Shown piece by piece: positions 46,661-54,657 of a DNA stretch of 64,000 nucleotides (its first letter is position 1; each line of letters starts with the position of its first letter). The DNA is from Burkholderiales bacterium (GTDB lineage: Bacteria > Pseudomonadota > Gammaproteobacteria > Burkholderiales > Burkholderiaceae_C), in the NCBI GenBank assembly GCA_026954015.1, contig JAIXLP010000048.1, forward strand, positions 74,387 through 138,386, given 5' to 3'. A program made the translations under genes and the position numbers. Below the pieces are notes generated by a model. That model was not told where the DNA came from, did not search any database, and worked only from the letters and a program-made list of their open reading frames with translations.

Positions 46661-46700
46661 CGGCACTTTTTACCACTTCATTGCACTTTTCTGCACTGTA
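46661..46700 (-). promoter_or_regulatory. MraZ operator: four AGTG repeats at exact 10-bp spacing
   Basis: On the minus strand AGTG occurs four times, each 10 bp after the last (CACT on the plus strand at 46664, 46674, 46684 and 46694), mostly as AAGTG. MraZ of other bacteria binds short direct repeats with 10-bp period (TGGGN in Escherichia coli, AAAGTG-type in Mycoplasma). The first repeat touches the proposed -10 element, as expected for repression. Confidence 0.7.
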
Positions 46701-46722
46701 GCAGGAAAAAAGCGCCGCACAA
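46695..46722 (-). promoter_or_regulatory. Candidate dcw (mraZ) promoter
   Basis: TTGTGC is followed after 16 bases by TACAGT on the minus strand. The -10 overlaps the first operator repeat. The transcript would have a leader of about 85 bases before mraZ. It is predicted from the hexamers and from its position relative to the operator. Confidence 0.4.
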
Positions 46723-46800
46723 GGGGGAGTGCCCGAAATTTTGTGAATGAAATCAAAGGTTTAGCGCCAAATGTTCAGGGTTGGCGAGGAGAAAAACCTT

Positions 46801-46857
46801 GATAGTCAAGAACTTGGATCACATTGCACAGGTGATCCTTGAAGCGCGGCGCGCTTC
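46801..46857 (-). terminator. Stem-loops after hslU
   Basis: Directly after the hslU stop the minus strand carries two perfect 7-bp inverted repeats: GAAGCGC/GCGCTTC with a 3-base loop, and GGATCAC/GTGATCC with a 9-base loop. A short CTTGA/TCAAG stem follows, leading into GTTTTT near 46796. Together they probably end the hslVU transcript before the mraZ promoter region. Confidence 0.5.
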
Positions 46858-46869
46858 AACCCGTGATCG

Positions 46870-48186
46870 TCACAGGATGTAGCGCGACAGGTCTTCGTTG
46901 GTGCTGAGCGAGGCCAGGCGCGCATCGACGTAGGACGCGTCGACGCGCACACTCTGGCCCGCAAGCCCCGTGGCGCCGAAACTCACCTCGTCGAGCAGGC
47001 GCTCCATCACCGTCGAGAGCCGGCGCGCGCCGATGTTCTCGGTGCGCTCGTTCACGTCGCAGGCGATCTGCGCCAGGCGTGTGATGCCCTCGGGCGTGAA
47101 CTCCAGCGTCACGCCTTCGGTGGCGAGCAGCGCCTGGTACTGCTTGACCAGGCTTGCGTGTGTCTGCGTGAGGATGGCCTCGAAATCCTGCACCGACAGC
47201 GACCCGAGCTCGACGCGGATCGGAAAGCGCCCCTGCAGCTCGGGGATCAGGTCGCTGGGCTTGGCCAGGTGGAACGCCCCCGAGGCGATGAACAGGATGT
47301 GGTCGGTCCTGACCATGCCGTACTTGGTGGAGACGGTCGTGCCCTCCACCAGCGGCAGCAGGTCGCGCTGCACGCCCTGGCGCGAGACGTCCGCGCCGCT
47401 CGTTTCCTGACGCGCCGCGACCTTGTCGATCTCGTCGATGAAGACGATGCCGTTCTGCTCCATGTTCGCGATCGCGCGCGCCTTCACCTCTTCCTCGTTC
47501 ACGAGCTTGGCGGCTTCCTCGTCGGTCAGGAGCCTCAACGCCTCGGCAATCGCCAGCTTGCGCGCGCGCCGCCGGGTCTGGCCCATCTGCGAAAACAGCC
47601 CGCGCAGTTGCTCGGCCATTTCCTCCATGCCCTGCGGCCCCATGATCTCGACCTGCGGGCGTGCGTCCGCCACCTCGATCTCGATCTCCTTGTCGTCGAG
47701 CTCCCCCTGACGCAGCTTCTTGCGAAACACCTGGCGCGCGGTGGTGTCGCCCGCGGGCGCATCGGTGCGCGCGGGCGGGATCAAGACGTCGAGGATGCGC
47801 TCCTCGGCCGCGTCCTCGGCACGCGCGCGCATCTTCTTCATGTCGTGCTCGCGCGTCTGCTTGACGGCGACCTCGACGAGGTCGCGGATGATCGCGTCCA
47901 CGTCCTTGCCGACGTAGCCGACCTCGGTGAACTTGGTCGCCTCCACCTTGATGAAGGGCGCATCGGCCAGGCGCGCCAGGCGCCGCGCGATCTCGGTCTT
48001 GCCCACGCCGGTGGGGCCGATCATGAGGATGTTCTTGGGCGTGATCTCCGCGCGCAGGCCGGCGTCGACCTGCTGGCGGCGCCAGCGGTTGCGCAGCGCG
48101 ATCGCCACCGCGCGCTTGGCGTCCTGCTGGCCGACGATGTGGCGGTCGAGCTCGGAGACGATCTCCTGAGGGGTCATGGAAGACAT
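46870..48186 (-). CDS. hslU: HslU ATPase subunit of the HslVU protease
   Basis: A 438-residue AAA+ unfoldase that feeds substrates to HslV. It shows Walker A ([15 protein letters not shown]), the pore loop ([10 protein letters not shown]), the I domain at about residues 105-240, Walker B (IVFIDEIDK), sensor 2 ([16 protein letters not shown]) and the C-terminal SRYIL tail that docks into HslV. It is 72 bp downstream of hslV, with a dispersed repeat between. Confidence 0.97.
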   Translation of the reverse strand: MSSMTPQEIVSELDRHIVGQQDAKRAVAIALRNRWRRQQVDAGLRAEITPKNILMIGPTGVGKTEIARRLARLADAPFIKVEATKFTEVGYVGKDVDAIIRDLVEVAVKQTREHDMKKMRARAEDAAEERILDVLIPPARTDAPAGDTTARQVFRKKLRQGELDDKEIEIEVADARPQVEIMGPQGMEEMAEQLRGLFSQMGQTRRRARKLAIAEALRLLTDEEAAKLVNEEEVKARAIANMEQNGIVFIDEIDKVAARQETSGADVSRQGVQRDLLPLVEGTTVSTKYGMVRTDHILFIASGAFHLAKPSDLIPELQGRFPIRVELGSLSVQDFEAILTQTHASLVKQYQALLATEGVTLEFTPEGITRLAQIACDVNERTENIGARRLSTVMERLLDEVSFGATGLAGQSVRVDASYVDARLASLSTNEDLSRYIL

Positions 48187-48196
48187 TTCTGATCCA

Positions 48197-48247
48197 GATC
48201 AGGCCCCAGCGCTTGCCAGTCAAGCGCAGGCAGCTATCAAAACAATG
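48197..48247. repeat. Dispersed hairpin repeat, copy 6, between hslV and hslU
   Basis: This is the clearest copy. It reads AGGCCCCAGCGCTTGCC, three bases, CAAGCGCAGGCAGCTATCAAAA. The arms CGCTTG and CAAGCG pair. It occupies most of the 72-bp gap inside the hslVU operon. Confidence 0.8.
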
Positions 48248-48258
48248 AAAAACCGAGA

Positions 48259-48807
48259 CTATAGTGTCTCGATCGTGTGGTGCATGTTGGTGTAGATGCA
48301 CAGCTCGCCCGCGATGGCGAGCGACTCGCGCACGATCTCCACCGCGCTCAGGTCGGTGTGCGCGAGCAGCGCCTTGGCGGCCGAATGGGCATAGGGCCCG
48401 CCCGAGCCGATCGCGACGATGCCCTGCTCAGGTTCGAGCACGTCGCCATTGCCGGTGATGATGAGCGAGGCGGTTTCGTCCGCCACCGCCAGCATCGCCT
48501 CCAGGCGGCGCAGCACGCGGTCGGTGCGCCAGTCCTTGGTGAGCTCGATCGCCGCGCGCGTGAGCTGTCCCTGGTGCTTTTCCAGCTTGGCCTCGAAGCG
48601 CTCGAACAGCGTGAACGCATCGGCCGTGGCACCGGCAAAACCGGCGAGCACCTTGTCGTGGTAGAGCTTGCGCACCTTGCGCGCCGTGCCCTTGACGACG
48701 ATGTTGCCCAGCGTGACCTGGCCGTCGCCGCCGATCGCGACCTGCAGGCGCCCATCGGGCAGCGCCCGGCGCACGCTCAGGATGGTGGTGCCGTGAAACT
48801 GTTCCAT
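48259..48807 (-). CDS. hslV: HslV peptidase subunit of the HslVU protease
   Basis: A 182-residue proteasome-like threonine peptidase. After removal of MEQFHG the catalytic N-terminal Thr is residue 7 (TTILSVRR). It shows [33 protein letters not shown] and [15 protein letters not shown]. Its normal length and position before hslU are typical. Confidence 0.97.
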   Translation of the reverse strand: MEQFHGTTILSVRRALPDGRLQVAIGGDGQVTLGNIVVKGTARKVRKLYHDKVLAGFAGATADAFTLFERFEAKLEKHQGQLTRAAIELTKDWRTDRVLRRLEAMLAVADETASLIITGNGDVLEPEQGIVAIGSGGPYAHSAAKALLAHTDLSAVEIVRESLAIAGELCIYTNMHHTIETL

Positions 48808-48871
48808 AGCTGTCCGATCTGGAGGCGGGCGCGCGGTTTTGCAAGCCTGCGCGGCGCGCCCCGCCAGCCCC

Positions 48872-50503
48872 TCAGTTGCGGCGCGGCTCGACGCGGGCGT
48901 GGTCGCTCACGCCGATGACGTTGAAGAACACTGCGACGAGCCGGTGCAGGTTGTGGAAATGCAACTCGCGCCCCTGCGCCTGCTGCACCGCAGCCCAGTT
49001 GAGCACCGAGCCGACGGCGGCGAAATCGATGCGGATCAGCCGGTCGCACGCGATCGTGAAGGGCTCGCCCTCGCGCATGAGCGCCACCAGCGGCTGCAGC
49101 TGCGGCTCGGCATCGCCTTCGATCTGGCCCGTGAGCTCGGCCCGCGGCATCGGTGTGGACGCCTTCGGCTCGTTGCTCACGAGCAGCTGCGCGCCGGTGG
49201 CCGTCAACTCCTGGTCGTCCGGTGCGTCGTCATCGCGGTAGGCGCAGCGCGGCTCGACCCACGAAGGCGGTGATACCTCGTAGGTGACGCAGTAGTCGAG
49301 CGCCGTCATCTCGAACGCATCGGCCTGCCCCATCACGCGCTGCAGCGCCATGCGCAGCAGCCACCATTGCGCATCGATGCCCCGCTCGCCCGCGATGGTG
49401 TGCGCCTCGAGCACCTGCAGCAAGGCATTCGTGCCGTGAAAACGCAGTTGCACCGCCTGCCCGGCCCAGCGTGTGAGCAGCGCATGCAGCGGCGCCACGG
49501 CGGCCTCGTCCAGCGCGACGACACGCGACCAGTTGAGCGTCCAGGGTTGCGCCGCGCGCTCAAGCGCCGCCTGCAGCGCCGCCACCGACTGCACGCCCAG
49601 CGTGGGCGGGGCACTCCAGCCCAGCTGACGCTGCGGCGCGCTCACCGGCGCCGCCCGCGTGGGCACGCCCAACTGCTCGGGCAGCGAGAACCACAGCGGC
49701 GCCGAGCGGCCGAAGCGCGCCGCGTATTCGATCGCGAGCGCATCGAACGGCTCCTGCGTCCCGGTGGCGCGATACAGATCGAACAGTGTCATCCAGATCT
49801 CGTGCTGCTGCATGGGATCGTCGTGCGCATGTTGTTCGAGCACGGCCGTCAGACAGCGCGCGGCGCCGGCGTAGTCGGCGTTGGCAAACAGTATGGCGGC
49901 CTCTTCAAGATCGGGTTCGTGCACGAATATTTCCTGTCCGGAGTCCTCTTCCGGCATGGCCTCGGATGCGCCCATGCCGGGCGCGAGGGTCTCGGGCGCA
50001 TTGTCGCCCCCAATCGGCGCTGCCGCCGCCCCCGGCTGCAGCGCCAGCGGTTCGGTCGGCGCGTATGCGCGCGACGCATCGTCGGCTGGCGCCACCGGCT
50101 GCTGCGTGGCCGCCCCCGTCGCGCCATCGGCTGCGGGCGCATCCGCGGCCTTGATCCAGTGGCGCGCCATCTGCTGTTCGATCGCATCGATCTTGCGCAG
50201 CGTCTGGGCCCGCTCTTCGCCCTCGCCGGTCTGGAGCATCGAAGTCGCCTGCGAGGTCATGCCGGTCGGTGTCGGCGGCGCGGGTTCCTTGCGGCGCAGG
50301 CGGCGCAACTGCTCGAACTCGCGTTTGCGCACGAAATCGTTGCGCCGCTTGCGCTCGATCATCTCCTTGAGCGCTTCGCGGCTGAACTGGCTTTCTCGGG
50401 TTTCGTCCAGCGTGTCCAGATCGGCCCAATCCACCGTCGGATTGCGCACGAACCGCACCACCTTGGTGAGCAGGCTGCCACGCGTGGACTCGCCCCGGGC
50501 CAC
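48872..50503 (-). CDS. STAS-domain-like protein of unknown role
   Basis: A 543-residue soluble protein. The N-terminal 110 residues are charged and helical ([20 protein letters not shown]). An Ala/Pro-rich low-complexity linker runs to about 205, and a helical repeat-like part ([23 protein letters not shown]) to about 260. Two regions resemble STAS anti-anti-sigma folds: about 325-400 ([26 protein letters not shown]) and about 480-543 ([32 protein letters not shown]). I recognise it only as a betaproteobacterial conserved protein near hslVU. A role in signalling or stress is inference. It lies 60 bp after dksA. Confidence 0.7.
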   Translation of the reverse strand: MARGESTRGSLLTKVVRFVRNPTVDWADLDTLDETRESQFSREALKEMIERKRRNDFVRKREFEQLRRLRRKEPAPPTPTGMTSQATSMLQTGEGEERAQTLRKIDAIEQQMARHWIKAADAPAADGATGAATQQPVAPADDASRAYAPTEPLALQPGAAAAPIGGDNAPETLAPGMGASEAMPEEDSGQEIFVHEPDLEEAAILFANADYAGAARCLTAVLEQHAHDDPMQQHEIWMTLFDLYRATGTQEPFDALAIEYAARFGRSAPLWFSLPEQLGVPTRAAPVSAPQRQLGWSAPPTLGVQSVAALQAALERAAQPWTLNWSRVVALDEAAVAPLHALLTRWAGQAVQLRFHGTNALLQVLEAHTIAGERGIDAQWWLLRMALQRVMGQADAFEMTALDYCVTYEVSPPSWVEPRCAYRDDDAPDDQELTATGAQLLVSNEPKASTPMPRAELTGQIEGDAEPQLQPLVALMREGEPFTIACDRLIRIDFAAVGSVLNWAAVQQAQGRELHFHNLHRLVAVFFNVIGVSDHARVEPRRN

Positions 50504-50563
50504 GGTCTACCGCCTCTGCCGCCGCATCGCTCGAACGCTCACCATGTCATGCCCGCGCCAGCA

Positions 50564-51055
50564 TCAATCGCCGAACATCTTCTGCTTGAGCTCGCGCCGC
50601 TGCTGCGCCTCCAGCGAAAGCGTGGCCGTGGGGCGCGCCAGCAGACGTCCGACGCCGATGGGCTCGCCGGTTTCGTCGCAGTAGCCGTAGTCGCCCGCGT
50701 CGATGCGCGCGATCGACTGCTCGATCTTCTTGAGCAGCTTGCGCTCGCGGTCACGCGTGCGCAGTTCGAGCGCGTGCTCTTCCTCGATGGTCGCGCGATC
50801 CGCCGGATCGGGGACCACCACGGTGTCCTCGCGCAGGTTCTCGGTGGTCGCGCCCGCGTTGTCGTGGATGTCCTGCTTGAGCTGCACCAGCTTCAGGCGG
50901 AAAAACGCGAGCTGCTTCTCGTTCATGTACTCGCTCTCGGGCATCGCGAGCACGTCGGCGTCGGTGAGCTGCTCGACAGCCTTGGTTTTCCAGTTGCTGG
51001 CCAGCTTGGGGTCTTTCTTGGCGGCCGCCACAGGTTTTTGCAGGGTCGTGTTCAT
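50564..51055 (-). CDS. dksA: RNA polymerase-binding factor DksA, zinc-finger-less type
   Basis: A 163-residue secondary-channel factor that, with ppGpp, tunes rRNA and amino acid promoters. The coiled coil carries the tip residues Asp83, Asp86 and Ala88 (PDPADRA), matching the essential acidic tip of Escherichia coli DksA. Of the four zinc cysteines only Cys126 remains (YCDETGEPIG; LSLEA where the second pair would be), so it cannot hold the usual zinc. Such forms occur in other proteobacteria. It lies between a COG0523 GTPase gene and the STAS-like gene. Confidence 0.93.
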   Translation of the reverse strand: MNTTLQKPVAAAKKDPKLASNWKTKAVEQLTDADVLAMPESEYMNEKQLAFFRLKLVQLKQDIHDNAGATTENLREDTVVVPDPADRATIEEEHALELRTRDRERKLLKKIEQSIARIDAGDYGYCDETGEPIGVGRLLARPTATLSLEAQQRRELKQKMFGD

Positions 51056-51290
51056 GGATGAAGGTCGCTGGCAGAGGGTGGAACGAAAAAGGAGCGGGTG
51101 CGGCGGATAGTACCCCGAGTTGGCTCGGCCGGTCTGCGCATGAGACGCTGCGCGCCAGCAGCGCGCGCCGGCCCGACGGGCCGCGATTGTATCGACCCTG
51201 CCACGCAGGCCTCAAGCCATGACCGCACGCACGGTGCGGAACCTCCGCGCGCGGCGCGCTACAGCAGCACCGGGTGCTGCCTGGAGTCTC

Positions 51291-52343
51291 TCAGGCCGCC
51301 ACCAGGCACTGCTCCAGTCCCTGGAAGAAGATGTCGCGCGGCAGGTCGATACCAATGAACACCATGCGGCTCTGGCGCGGCTCGTCCTGGCCCCATGCGG
51401 GCCCGAGGTCGCTGCCCATCATCTGGTGCACGCCCTGGAAGATCACCTTGCGCTCGGTGCCCTTCATCGCCAGCACGCCCTTGTAGCGCAGCATGCGCGG
51501 GCCGTAGATGTTGACGATGGCGCCGATGAAGTCCTCGAGCTTGGCCGGGTCGAACGGCCGATCCGAGCGGAAGACGAAGCTCTTCACGTCATCGTCATAG
51601 TGGTGGTGGTGCAGGTGCGCGCAGTGCTCGCCGTGCTCATGACCATGGTCGTGATCGTGATGCTCATGATCGTGGTCGTGGTCGTCGTCCTTGAGCAGTT
51701 CCGGGTCGAGTTCAAGCTTGTCGTTGAGGTTGAAGCCGCGCAGATCGAGCACCTCCTTGAGCGGCACCTCGCCAAAGTGCACCGCGCGGATCGGCGCGCG
51801 CGGGTTCATGTGCTTCAAGCGGTGGATCAGCGCGTCCTTGTCCTGCTCGCTCACGAGATCGGTCTTGGACAGGAAGATCTGGTCGGCGAAGCCCACCTGG
51901 CGGCGCGCCTCCTGGCGCGTGTCGAGCTGCTCGTTGGCATGCTTGGCGTCGACCAGCGTGATCACCGAATCGACCATGTAGGACTCGGCGATTTCGTCGT
52001 CCATGAAGAAGGTCTGCACCACGGGGCCGGGGTCCGCGAGCCCGGTGGTCTCGATCACCACGCGCTCGAAGTCGAGCATCCCCTTGCGCTTCTTGGCCGC
52101 GAGCAGGCGCAGCGTGTCGCGCAGGTCCTCGCGGATGGTGCAGCACACGCAGCCGTTGCTCATCTGCAGGATCTGCTCCTTGGATTCGGTGACGAGCAGG
52201 TCGCTGTCGATGTTTTCCTCGCCGAATTCGTTTTCGATCACGGCGATCTTCTGGCCGTGGGTCTCGGTGAGCACGCGCTTGAGCAGCGTGGTCTTGCCCG
52301 AGCCGAGGAAGCCGGTGAGGATGGTGGCGGGAATCAGGGACAT
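51291..52343 (-). CDS. COG0523 (CobW/ZigA-type) metal-chaperone GTPase
   Basis: A 350-residue G3E GTPase. It shows Walker A (GFLGSGKTTLL, residues 11-21), ENEFGEENID, the metal-binding CxCC motif at 65-68 (GCVCC), SKTD as guanine motif and the C-terminal CobW domain. A long His/Asp-rich stretch at about 219-252 is typical of members that bind zinc or a similar metal. The metal and client are not known. A perfect hairpin (GCAGCAC/GTGCTGC, 51262-51278) lies just past the stop but has no U-run. The gap to dksA (235 bp) shows nothing else. Confidence 0.9.
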   Translation of the reverse strand: MSLIPATILTGFLGSGKTTLLKRVLTETHGQKIAVIENEFGEENIDSDLLVTESKEQILQMSNGCVCCTIREDLRDTLRLLAAKKRKGMLDFERVVIETTGLADPGPVVQTFFMDDEIAESYMVDSVITLVDAKHANEQLDTRQEARRQVGFADQIFLSKTDLVSEQDKDALIHRLKHMNPRAPIRAVHFGEVPLKEVLDLRGFNLNDKLELDPELLKDDDHDHDHEHHDHDHGHEHGEHCAHLHHHHYDDDVKSFVFRSDRPFDPAKLEDFIGAIVNIYGPRMLRYKGVLAMKGTERKVIFQGVHQMMGSDLGPAWGQDEPRQSRMVFIGIDLPRDIFFQGLEQCLVAA

Positions 52344-52499
52344 GGTCTACCTTGCAGAAACGACGCAGCCGCGCGCACGCGGCGTTGCGCGCATTTTAGG
52401 AATCTGGCGGGCGCGGCAGGCAGCCTGGCAATCAAAGACCGGCCGCGCGGTAGTGCGACACCACCGCCGCGCCCCACGGGCCGCGGCGTGTCGCGGGGT

Positions 52500-52730
52500 T
52501 CACTTGCGCCAGTAATTGTTCGCGGCGGCCACGGTCTGGAAGTTCGTGGCGATCACCTGCGAGGCAGCCGTCAACCCGGCCGCGTCGTTCGCGTACTCGG
52601 GGCGCAGCTTGTGCAGCACATCGGTGTCGGGCTGGGTGTACTTGACGCCGCGGCGGCTGAGCGTGATGGCAAGCTCGAACCCTTGCTGGGGCGTTTCGGT
52701 GATCAAGGAAGTCAGCCACGGGTCGGCCAT
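52500..52730 (-). CDS. Small conserved-looking hypothetical protein
   Basis: A 76-residue soluble protein that I do not recognise. It starts MADPWLTSLITETPQQGFEL and is predicted mostly helical. A clear ribosome site (AGGAGAG) lies before the ATG, and codon use matches the neighbours, so it is probably a real gene. It lies 87 bp downstream of xerC on the same strand and 156 bp before the GTPase gene. Confidence 0.6.
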   Translation of the reverse strand: MADPWLTSLITETPQQGFELAITLSRRGVKYTQPDTDVLHKLRPEYANDAAGLTAASQVIATNFQTVAAANNYWRK

Positions 52731-52817
52731 AGGTCTCTCTCCTGGTGAAATGCAGTGGAAAGCGGCGATTCTGCGGCCAAGCCGGAGGCCTTGGCGCGCG
52801 TACGGCCAACCGGGCTG

Positions 52818-53759
52818 CTACTGGCGTGGCCGGTGGGCGCGCGGGTGCGCCTCGTCGTACACCTTGGCCAGGTGCTGGAAATCGAGCCGGGTATACACCT
52901 GCGTCGTGCCTATGCTCGCGTGGCCCAGCAGCTCCTGCACCGCGCGCAGATCGCCGCTGGACTGCAGCAGGTGGCTCGCAAACGAGTGGCGCAGCATGTG
53001 CGGATGCACGGGCGTTGCCAGCCCCGCGAACTGGCTGCGGCGGCGCAGCCGTTGCCAGACGGACTGCGGGGTGAGGCGCGTGCCGCGCCGCCCGAGAAAC
53101 AACGCCGCGTCACAGCCCCCCGCAAATGGCTGCGCGCGCACCGCCAGCCAGGCCTGCAGCGCCGCGAGCGCCGCCCGCCCCACGGGAACCGTGCGGCGCT
53201 TGGAGCCCTTGCCGAAGACGTGGGCCTCGCCCGCCTGCAGATCGACCCAGCCGCGCCCCTCGCGCGCCGCGTCGTCGGGCACGCAGTCGAGCCCGACGAG
53301 TTCACCCACGCGCAGACCGCAGCCATAGAGCAGCTCGACGATGGCGCTGTCGCGCACGTCGAGCCACGGGTCGGCATCGGGCGGCACGCACTCGGCGAGC
53401 CGCACCGCGTCGTCGACCGCGAGCGCCTTGGGCAGCAGCCGCTGCGCCCGGGGTGCGCGCACGTCCTGCACCGGGTTGCTCGCGACCAGACCGTGCCGCC
53501 CGGCCCAGGCGAAGAAACCGCGCCATGCGGACAGCGTCAACGCGAGGCTGCGCCCGCCGCGCCCCTGGGCGTGCAGCCGCGCGATGAAGTGGCGCACCTG
53601 CGCGGCCGTGAGGGCCAGCAGTGCGGTGTCCTGCGCCAGCGCCGCAAGCCGCAGCAGTTCGTGCTCGTACAGCGTCTGCGTACGCGCCGCCAGGCGCTTT
53701 TGCACGCGCACGTACTCGAGATAACGCTGTGCCTCGGGAGGCAGCGGCAGTGACGTCAT
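52818..53759 (-). CDS. xerC: Tyrosine recombinase XerC
   Basis: A 313-residue site-specific recombinase that resolves chromosome dimers at dif with XerD. It has an N-terminal SAM-like core-binding domain (YLEYVRVQKRLAARTQTLYEHEL) and a catalytic domain with Arg in GLRVGELVGL, Lys in FGKGSKRRTV, HMLRHSFASHLL, LGHASIGTTQ and the nucleophile Tyr in VYTRLD. It follows the DUF484 gene by 4 bp, the usual proteobacterial pairing. A GTG one codon upstream is also possible. Confidence 0.95.
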   Translation of the reverse strand: MTSLPLPPEAQRYLEYVRVQKRLAARTQTLYEHELLRLAALAQDTALLALTAAQVRHFIARLHAQGRGGRSLALTLSAWRGFFAWAGRHGLVASNPVQDVRAPRAQRLLPKALAVDDAVRLAECVPPDADPWLDVRDSAIVELLYGCGLRVGELVGLDCVPDDAAREGRGWVDLQAGEAHVFGKGSKRRTVPVGRAALAALQAWLAVRAQPFAGGCDAALFLGRRGTRLTPQSVWQRLRRRSQFAGLATPVHPHMLRHSFASHLLQSSGDLRAVQELLGHASIGTTQVYTRLDFQHLAKVYDEAHPRAHRPRQ

Positions 53760-53763
53760 CACC

Positions 53764-54453
53764 TCAGCGCAGCCGCATCAATGCCGCGCTCGCCAGTTCT
53801 GCCATGCGCGTGAGGAATTCCGTGCCCATGGTGCTGTCGAAGCGCGCCGCGTCGTCCGACCCGAGCACCAGCAGGCCAAACGCCGCACGCGCGGCGTCGT
53901 CGATCGCGCCGGTGCGCAGCGGCAGCAGTGCCACCGAGCGCACGGCGGCCGCATCGGGCAGCCAGGCGACGGCCTCGAAACCCAGGTTGGGGCCGCAGAA
54001 CGGCATCGTGAGCGACGAGGCAAAGGCCCGCACGTCAGGGCTCGCGTCCTGCGCCCACGGCGCCTGCGCATGCGACTCGGCCACTTCCCAGACGCGCAGC
54101 GCCACCTGCGGCACGTCGAACCAGGTGCGGATGCCGCTTTGCACGGCTTCGGGCAGTTCGGTGGCTTCGGGTACCGCGAGCACCTGACGCGCCCATTGCT
54201 GCACCTTGTCGGCGATTGCGCCGTTTTCGCTGCTGTTGCGCATCATCTCCATGATGCGCTGCTCCAGCCCCTTGATGCGTTCGCGCAGCATTTCGGCCTG
54301 GCGTTCGGCCAGGCTCACGGTGCGCTGGCCGTGCTGGCTCGTGAGCACCACGCTCGCGAGCAACTGCGCGTGGCGCTCGAAGAAATCGGGCGTATTGACC
54401 AGAAACTGGGCAATGTCGTCTTCGGTGATGGGCGGCAGAGCGGAGGAGTTCAT
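53764..54453 (-). CDS. DUF484 family protein
   Basis: A 229-residue soluble protein. It shows the DUF484 start (ITEDDIAQFLVNTPDFFERHAQLL), a coiled coil (SLAERQAEMLRERIKGLEQRI) and a GAF-like domain (AVRSVALLPLRTG, FGLLVLGSDDAARFDSTMGTEFL). The family is found just upstream of xerC in many proteobacteria; its function is unknown. The 204 bp before it, shared with the divergent lyase gene, show no clear promoter. Confidence 0.9.
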   Translation of the reverse strand: MNSSALPPITEDDIAQFLVNTPDFFERHAQLLASVVLTSQHGQRTVSLAERQAEMLRERIKGLEQRIMEMMRNSSENGAIADKVQQWARQVLAVPEATELPEAVQSGIRTWFDVPQVALRVWEVAESHAQAPWAQDASPDVRAFASSLTMPFCGPNLGFEAVAWLPDAAAVRSVALLPLRTGAIDDAARAAFGLLVLGSDDAARFDSTMGTEFLTRMAELASAALMRLR

Positions 54454-54657
54454 GGGCGAGCGGAAAATACAGCGGCAATGGGCAACATCTTAGAACGTGT
54501 TCACGCTCCTGGAGCCCGCAGCCGCGCAAGGCGACCCGCCCGGAATGAGGCTGGCCCTCGACGCGACGTGAGAGCACACTGAACGGCACCCAGCCACCAA
54601 CGGCTGCCCATCAGGCACGATGGCAATTCTTCAATTCTTGAGAAAGAGAGGTCGATC

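Noticed and set aside
51262..51278. Perfect hairpin after the COG0523 GTPase gene as a terminator
   Set aside because: It has a stable stem but no U-run on the minus strand, so it is mentioned only in the gene entry.
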